A stretch of 64,000 nt of DNA, from assembly GCA_007026445.1 (NCBI GenBank), contig VDMD01000003.1, forward strand, positions 310,001-374,000, in the 5' to 3' direction. Source of the DNA: Schizophyllum amplum. Its lineage: Eukaryota > Basidiomycota > Agaricomycetes > Agaricales > Schizophyllaceae. Numbering within the stretch: the stretch's first letter is position 1; every line of letters starts with the position of its first letter. Below the pieces are notes generated by a model. It did no database searches and had not been told where the DNA came from. It saw only the letters and a list, made by a program, of their open reading frames with translations. Below are positions 57,614 to 64,000 of the stretch, piece after piece. Both the position numbers and the translations under genes were made by a program.

Positions 57614-59977
57614 ATGCTGCTCTCTGTGCTCTGGCCAGAAGACGTGGACTACCCCGGCATTACTTTTGGCTGGTCATCCGCTGCCCTCGTGTGTGTCGCC
57701 GGTGTCCTCCCAAAGGTCAATAAAGCAGTCTGGGCTCTATGTTCGACGGGCTGAGACTCTATGGAAGGAAATGTCAGAGGCAGATCTGGTGACTTTGGAC
57801 GACTTGCTACAGTCCTTCCGGCCCAATCCGCCGCAAGTGTTGGGCACCTGCTCCTTCTCGACGACGAACTCGCGGATTCCTGACCTCAGCCTCCGACCTT
57901 CAAGGTCCGCATCCGTCTCAACCGTTGTTTTCTTGCGCTCCTGATTGGTAGAGTAACTCAGGCCTTACAGCATAATTCTGTATCGGCGGCACAAACCTGT
58001 CACTCTGCGGTATCATTGCCTCAAACTCACGCCACCAGGCGCGTCTGAACAGCTCCGACAAGACGCAAATTCAGAAGAGCGGACCTTGAGGGATGGTGGA
58101 ATTGACGAGCTCGTCATCGACAAGGTATGCCGACTGACACATCTGCTGGAAAGGCGCTGACGACTGCCGCTTGGCAGCTCAACCGAGCATGGGCTCTGGA
58201 TGATGCAGTCCAACGAACCATGACGCCCCGTAGACCAAGAGGAACTAGGCAGCCTAGAGTCTGGACAGCTGCATCCACGGTCGCACGCGGCCTGGCGCCA
58301 TATATACTGCTCACATCGCAGATGGCGATGTGGATATGCAACGCGCCGATTCTGCTCGGGAAGGCGTCTGACCTGTCATCGATCGGTGAGTACGTTGATC
58401 TCTCTATTGACACCCACGCTCAAAAGGGAATTTCATGCAGCTCAACAGGTTGATGTGAGGTCAGAGCAGGCTCAGTTCTTTGTCCGGGAGGCTGGAACCC
58501 TCGCTGGCGAGTCTGGGGCATCAATATCAGTTCTTGCTGGCCAATACATTAAGTTGGTCTTCAGGATATATGACAGATCTGAAGCTAATCTCTCGCCAGC
58601 TTTTTTAATATTGTATGGCTTATCGTCAACGATGTCACCGTCGGCATTGCTGTCGGTTCTTTTTTGTGCGAAAATCACGTCGTACTTGCCCGCCTCCTCG
58701 GGTACATGATACATGTAAGGCGTGAGCACAATCTTTAACAGGCATCAACCTCATCTCAACTCACAGGAGCTCCTCATTGCGCGCCTGGTCTGGGTCCTAA
58801 AGTGGCTCGACTCGTGGCCGGCGGGCTTGAAGCTCAACACAGAGCTGAGCCGTTTCTACACTCGTTCATTTACTGACATGATCTTGGTCTGGGGAGGTAC
58901 GCTCTTTGTCGGTCGATGGCAAGCGTTATGCTGAGCTAGTTGTAGGCCTTCTTCACCGAACGACTCCTTTCCTACCCGCGATCATTTATGCCACCGGAGT
59001 CGCCGGACATGTTGGCGTATCCTTTGCCGTCAGCATGGCGTCCGACCTCCTCGCGCTCGCCACCGCGCACACGTATATCTGCTACGTGGTGTCTAATGCG
59101 ATCTACGCACGCATGCTAAAGACGGCGGGATCGCTGTGGAATCTGTTTCGTGGTACGTGCCTCTCAACATCGAAGGTCATCGATATTGTGAACGCAATAC
59201 TCCAGGGAAACGGTTCAACGTCCTCCGCAATCGCACGGACTCATGGGAGTACGATATTGATCAGCTGCTTTTTGGAACAATGCTCTTCACACTGCTGGCC
59301 TTCCTGTTTCCGACCGTTCTCGCGTACCACGCCGTCTTCGCTGCAGTAAGAATTACTTATGACCCCCGACCTGTAGCTAACGCGCTGTAGGTTCGACTGG
59401 GGATTATCTTGCTGCACGCGGGTCTGGAGACCCTGCTGGCCTTCATCAACCACTTTCCGCTGTTTGCGCTCATGCTGCGCATCAAAGACCCATGGAGGCT
59501 GCCAGGTGGCCCTATCTCTGCCTCGTGAGCTTTGACCTTCTAACGATTTTTGACAGGAGGGATATACTTCTCAACCAAGTCGGGAACCTCCCAACTCATC
59601 GTCGAGGTCAGTATGTTGCCGCATGTCGCCGATGAGTCTTTTTATAACCCAATTGCGCAGAACCAGCCCGTCCCCCTGTCGGCGATATTCTTTCAGTATA
59701 GTGAGTTCGCGCGAGCGGAACCGAATGAGAGGCGTGCTGACCTGCCACAGTCCGCCTGTCCAAACGTCTAACGGCCCACTATAATCCCGCACGGCTTTTG
59801 CGGCACGTATTGACGGGACAATTCCTCGATGCGATCCCGAGGTATTCCATTCGCTATGACAAGATGGATGCGGCGAGAAAGGAGGCACGACAAACGGGGT
59901 GCGTCGCCCCGAACGGACACAAGGACGACAAAGTGATATTCAAGGCATGGCTTGAACAGCCTCAGAACAGGCGATGA
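57614..59977 (+). CDS. GPI1: GPI-GlcNAc transferase subunit Gpi1 (PIG-Q)
   Basis: ER membrane subunit of the complex that adds GlcNAc to phosphatidylinositol, the first step of GPI-anchor synthesis. The C-terminal two thirds is clear: SIILYRRHKPVTLRY, then VWLIVNDVTVGIAVGSFL, LVWVLKWLDSWPAGLKLN, FNVLRNRTDSWEYDIDQLLF, LAFINHFPLFALMLRIKDP and GGIYF. Supported exons include 57971-58124, 58178-58385 and the last exon ending at 59977. The start MLLSVLWPEDVDYPG at 57614 fits the family's N-terminal WPED block, and PQVLGT near 57835 also fits. The exon joins between 57715 and 57970 are not settled, because the obvious donors give a stop. At least six membrane helices are present. The GPI-anchored protein at 1.1-2.5 kb is a potential client of this pathway. 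Confidence 0.9.
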
Positions 59978-60710
59978 CTATGTATGTCGGGAGATAGGCG
60001 CTCGCAAGGCTGCGCATCGGGTCAGCATATTCCTCCATGTTCGGACGTTCTCTCGGCGGCCAATATGTGCCTCGTCGACACCGCATGTACTGTAACACAT
60101 GGCATGGGGACGATGGGAGATTCGGCGCATGCCGAACATGGATTCCCAGCCCGAGCCAGGCGCAAGCTTTGTTCTCCACTTCCCAGAAAATATGTCGCTT
60201 TTACACAGGCGTACCCCTTGATATGGCACCTCAATAGTAGGTGATGAGCCACGTTAGCGCAAGAGAAGGAGGGGGCGCTCTACTGAAAACAGCCGCACTT
60301 CGGAGTCCGAGTCGACAGCGCGCATCAGTGAACCCTGCCAGGCGGCGGCAGGGCACTGAGAGCGTTAACGCCCTCAGAGGACTGGCAGACGTGGGAAGGC
60401 CATAGCCTCGGGCTGTTGATTCGGGGAGCTCATCCATGGGAGTATTCTTTCCTGTATAACGCTTCGACATCGACTGGACATTGATGCCAATGTGTGACAG
60501 TCTGGAAGGTTGAAGTGAGTCACGGCACGTGCGCTCGGCAATTGTTCCGATTCGGATCCGGAGGTTGAAGGTTCGGAACAGCCCACGACCTGACTCGGAC
60601 CTGTGCATTGCGACTTGACTACAACCTCCATCTGCGCTGGCCCGCTCTGCAATAGGCGCTTCAGCAGTGCTCTGGCTCCCTCCTAGCTTCCTACGTTTAT
60701 CGCGCTCAGC
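59978..60710. other. intergenic after GPI1
   Basis: Open frames on both strands (for example 60231-60764 minus) show no family features and overlap the promoter of the next gene. Nothing is annotated. Confidence 0.45.
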
Positions 60711-61592
60711 ATGACAACTAGGCGTTATGACTTGACGGTGAGCCGCTTTCGATGCATCGTACACTCCCTCTGTACTGAAGCGCTATGGCAGGGCATATTC
60801 CCCGTCCTAGAACTCATCCAACTGATGCATGACAGTGTACGCCCTGTCTTGGAGAGAGTCCGTAGGACCATCATCTTGATATCGCGTGCGGGTCACGACG
60901 AGCGTCTGCGCGTCGCTCTGAACGGCGCCGTCCACGTTCTAAGCGCTCAGGTTGACGAAATAGCGGAAGTGTTCGCCGAGCTGCGGCTCCTATTTTTGGC
61001 GCTCGACCGTGCTATACGACTTGACGCCGATTGGAAGTCGAACATCGCCCAAATGCGTACGCATTACGACGCCTATACCGAACATCTAGGGCGCCTATCA
61101 GCCCAGACAGAGCAGATTGCTGGTCCACTCGTGGAATTCGAGCAATATCTGCTCGAGTACTATGCATACCCTCCAGTCCTTCACTACACCTTCCTTAATA
61201 TCTGGCTGCCTCTTGCCCAAAGATGGCAAATGGCCCCGCCTGATCCTCGTGACGAGATATTGCTCACTATCTCGGACATCATTGGGTGTGCCCGCTCTAT
61301 GATTCGCTGCAACGCAGAACTATCACAACAGGCGCTCGACCTCAGCCCGGCGGCGATGTCCCACTTTGACTTCACTGCACTCGAGTACATACGCGGACTC
61401 CCAACCGACGAGCGCAAGGCTGCTTCCGACATCGTCTTCGAGATTCCTGCGTCTCTATGGGAGTCCAGCAGTGATCTGGCCGGTCAAGCGCGGGGTCTCA
61501 GCAATTCCGTCGCACGCCATCTTGGTGACGGTATGTCGCTGGGCTCGTCGGACTGCATGTTTTCTGACGCAGAAAACGTAGGGCCTGGGTAG
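60711..61592 (+). CDS. hypothetical helical protein
   Basis: A single uninterrupted frame of 293 aa is unusual here, where nearly all genes have introns. The product is predicted to be almost wholly helical with heptad-like Leu spacing (VFAELRLLFLALDRAIRL, YDAYTEHLGRLSAQTEQI). It has no signal peptide or long hydrophobic helix and ends in a Ser-rich tail. A GTGAGC donor just after codon 9 could mean that the first exon is spliced differently. No family is recognised. Confidence 0.5.
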   Translation: MTTRRYDLTVSRFRCIVHSLCTEALWQGIFPVLELIQLMHDSVRPVLERVRRTIILISRAGHDERLRVALNGAVHVLSAQVDEIAEVFAELRLLFLALDRAIRLDADWKSNIAQMRTHYDAYTEHLGRLSAQTEQIAGPLVEFEQYLLEYYAYPPVLHYTFLNIWLPLAQRWQMAPPDPRDEILLTISDIIGCARSMIRCNAELSQQALDLSPAAMSHFDFTALEYIRGLPTDERKAASDIVFEIPASLWESSSDLAGQARGLSNSVARHLGDGMSLGSSDCMFSDAENVGPG

Positions 61593-62245
61593 TACGCGCG
61601 ACAAGTCAATGCTATTGCACTGCCGCTTGCAATCTAAATCGTGTGTATATTCTCACCAAACCAATATAAGTACAATCAATATGTAGCCCTGACTACGATG
61701 CGTATTTCCTAGGTGTACAGCTACTCGGCCAGAGAAGGATGCAGCCTTGCTCCTCGATGGTGTCAAGGAGCGTCCGGACTTCAGTCCTTTCTGAGAGGAG
61801 TTGAGTGCCAGCTTTGATGAGAGACGCGCAAAGCAGACTGCAGATTCGGGATTGCATTACACCGCCACAGAGGCTTGGGGATACTTAATACGGCGCTACA
61901 AGGGAACGAGACAAATGGAAAAGGTATCGAGCAAATGAGAGCAAGAAGAAGCAATGCGTATGTAGGTCCACATAGGTCCACATCTGGATCGCCACGTGCT
62001 TTGCATACATAGATCAGCTTCCGCTCGTGGCGGCGCTAAACGTCCTGACGGCTCCGGTCATCGTCTGCGGTGTTCTCCTCGCTCCGTAGTTTATCTAATG
62101 GTATTCCGTTTGTCCTGACCACCATCGTATCTCAAGGAGACGCGTACAAACGCGCTCCGAGTTACGTCCGAGGACTTGGATTCCATTAGACGGCGTCGCG
62201 CACAACCCCGGACAGAGCGAACTCGTGCGCTCCCCTGCGCGACAT
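61593..62245. other. intergenic before the lysine-pathway gene
   Basis: No coding exon is supported. A small direct repeat, TAGGTCCACA twice, lies near 61964-61982. Confidence 0.45.
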
Positions 62246-64000
62246 ATGATCATCAAGTTCCGCCCGCGCGCCTTGGCGGCCGGATCTGTGCTGCCCGCGC
62301 TGCCCTTGTCTTCAGCCACCATGTCGTCGCTGGTCGCTGGGCTCAGGCGACCTCTTACGATCGGCATCCGCAGGGAGGACCCAACGCGTATCTGGGAGCG
62401 GCGTGCCCCTCTCGTACCTGCACACGTCCGGCAGCTCCTCGAGAAGCACAAGGAAGCGCGCGTTCACGTCCAGCGATGCACGCGTCGCTTCTTCACCGAG
62501 GAACAGTACGCCGAGGTACGTGTATACGCCTCCTATCTGGCGAACGCAGGCTCAACACGCCGCAGGCTGGCGCGGAGGTCGTCGACGATCTTTCGGAGGC
62601 GCATATTATACTCGGCGTCAAGGAGCCACCATTGCATGAGATGCTTATGGATGGCGTCGCCTCGCCCAAGGACGGATCGCTCGCCAGTCGCGTCTCCCTC
62701 ATGTTCTCTCACACCACGAAGGGTCAAGCATATAACATGCCGCTCTTGCGGAAGTTCCTCGCTGGACCAACGGAAGACAACCGCACGAAACCCACTCTGA
62801 TCGACTATGAACAGCTCGTCAACGAGGCGGGCAAGCGTACCGTCGGGTTCGGACATTTCGCGGGCGGTCGGTACTTTTCGATGTGCACAGCTATTGCATG
62901 CTCAAACTTCATTCGTCGTAGTTGCCGGTGCCTTCGAAGCCTTCCACTCATTAGGTCTCTCACTCCTGGAAAAGGGATATGCCACACCATTCCTTGTAAG
63001 CGCTCGAACCGATTCGAGTGGTTGTGCCTCTGACGTTTATTTCTGCAGTATTGTCCTCGTCCTCAATCTCAGCCAACTCTGGAAACGCTCAAGACGGCTT
63101 TTCACTACACGTCTACCATGATGGCTGAGAATGGTATTCCCAAGCAGCTGGGTCCGGTCATCGTCGGTCTAACAGGGTATGCTACTGGCCCGCCCGTCTT
63201 CACCGCGACCGTCCTGATTATGACCGCGTCAGTTCTGGTCTTGTGTCCAAGGGTGCACTGTCTATACTCAAGGAATTGCCTCACGAAATGGTCGATGTCG
63301 GACGGTTGCCTCGTCTACTCCATGATCCAGGTAAGCAAGTCCATATCTCTCCCGCTTCTCTAGCTCAAAGCCAAACTCAGATGTGGACCTCAAGAGGGTG
63401 TACATCTACCACGCTCAACCACAGGACTATCTAGTTCGCCACGATGGACAGTCTTATGATCGCTCATCGTACTACGAGACGCCTCAAATCTACTCGTCAG
63501 AATTTGCGGAAAGGGTACGTGCCAAAAGCATCTCAGAACTTGAGCTAACTTTATGTTAGGTCGCGCCGTATCTTACCATGCTGATTAATGGTGTAGGATG
63601 GCAACCCGGCTTTCCTCGCTTGATGACGCGACAGGATTTGGACAAGGCCCTGTCCCTAGCGCAGGCTTTCCCGGGCTTCCGCTTCCAGAATATTGCGGAC
63701 ATCAGTTGCGACATCGGCGTATGCGTCTTTCTCCTCTGCTGTCGCTAAACTTTGCTAAACATGCGTCAGGGCGGCCTTGAGTTCCTCAACAAAGCGACGA
63801 CGCTGTCCGAGCCGACGTATACGGAACATCCTGCAGACCCAGCGCTTCCCTCGACGACGATCATGTCTGTGGACATACTTCCGGCGGCGCTGCCTTTCGA
63901 CGCGTCCATGCACTTTAGCACGGTACTCTTCCCGTACCTTGAAGACATCGTTACTCGATACGCTGAAGGCGCGGAACACTTCTCGCCCGAGGTCGACCGC
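62246..64000 (+). CDS. lysine-ketoglutarate reductase / saccharopine dehydrogenase-like protein (5' part)
   Basis: Relative of aminoadipate-semialdehyde synthase, which joins lysine to 2-oxoglutarate and splits saccharopine. Exons seen: 62246-62515, 62566-62866, 62922-62995, 63049-63176, 63233-63330, 63381-63514, 63560-63718 and 63770 to the window end; all join in frame. The N-terminal AlaDh/PNT-like domain has IGIRREDPTRIWERRAPLVP, HIILGVKEPP and SHTTKGQAYNMPLLRKFL, then GFGHFAGVAGAFEAFHSLG. Later blocks are QLGPVIVGLTG, KGALSILKELPHEMV and FQNIADISCDIGGGLEFL. The start at 62246 gives an Arg/Ala-rich leader (MIIKFRPRALAAGSVLPALP) that could target mitochondria; an internal ATG at 62321 is an alternative. 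Whether a saccharopine dehydrogenase half follows lies outside the window. Confidence 0.88.

Noticed and set aside
1..64000. CRISPR arrays, bacterial operons or prophage
   Set aside because: The window is plainly intron-rich fungal nuclear DNA with no regularly spaced short repeats or prokaryotic gene order.

Overview
This window is nuclear DNA of a basidiomycete fungus, most likely an Agaricomycete and plausibly a polypore. Nearly every gene is cut by introns of about 45-60 nt, very often with GTGCGT or GTGAGT donors. The gene set includes basidiomycete families: a GPI-anchored 'macrofage activating glycoprotein', a CYP63-like P450, an SEP/UBX protein of the Shp1/p47 type and a small fungal HNH protein. 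Exons were joined by hand from frame, splice sites and family knowledge. Most models close with total lengths divisible by three and no internal stop.

Layout. 0-24 kb is mostly housekeeping: the end of a Rho3-like GTPase, a GPI-anchored glycoprotein, an epsin, the cell-cycle kinase Cdk1, an F-box protein, a MYND-finger locus broken by in-frame stops, an HNH protein, a Xaa-Pro aminopeptidase, an NmrA-like reductase, eIF3a, a tRNA-Gly(UCC) with an intron, and a small Cys-rich protein. 24-39 kb is an accessory island of three related multi-exon genes. Each has a P-loop NTPase fused to a PD-(D/E)XK-like region, the architecture described for Crinkler-type effectors. Gene A (minus, 1979 aa) carries a roughly 1000-residue repetitive tail. 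It sits head to head, 131 bp apart, with gene B (plus, 892 aa). Gene C (872 aa) is a close tandem copy of B, and the spacer between B and C holds two inverted-repeat structures. 39.5-47 kb is the 22-exon calcium channel CCH1. 47.6-60 kb holds SHP1/p47, a multi-pass membrane protein I do not recognise, a P450, a small DUF-type protein and GPI1, with two short non-autonomous DNA transposon candidates between them. The window ends in a helical hypothetical protein and the 5' part of a lysine-ketoglutarate reductase-like gene.

The housekeeping genes act in separate pathways: polarity and endocytosis (Rho3, epsin), cell cycle (Cdk1), translation (eIF3a), Cdc48 proteolysis (Shp1), calcium entry (Cch1), GPI-anchor synthesis (Gpi1) and lysine metabolism. 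The most unusual part is the Crinkler-like trio. Gene A keeps a QxK nuclease-type motif, while B and C keep the NTPase motifs but have lost the lysine. This suggests a predicted active member paired with predicted inactive relatives. That reading is inference only.
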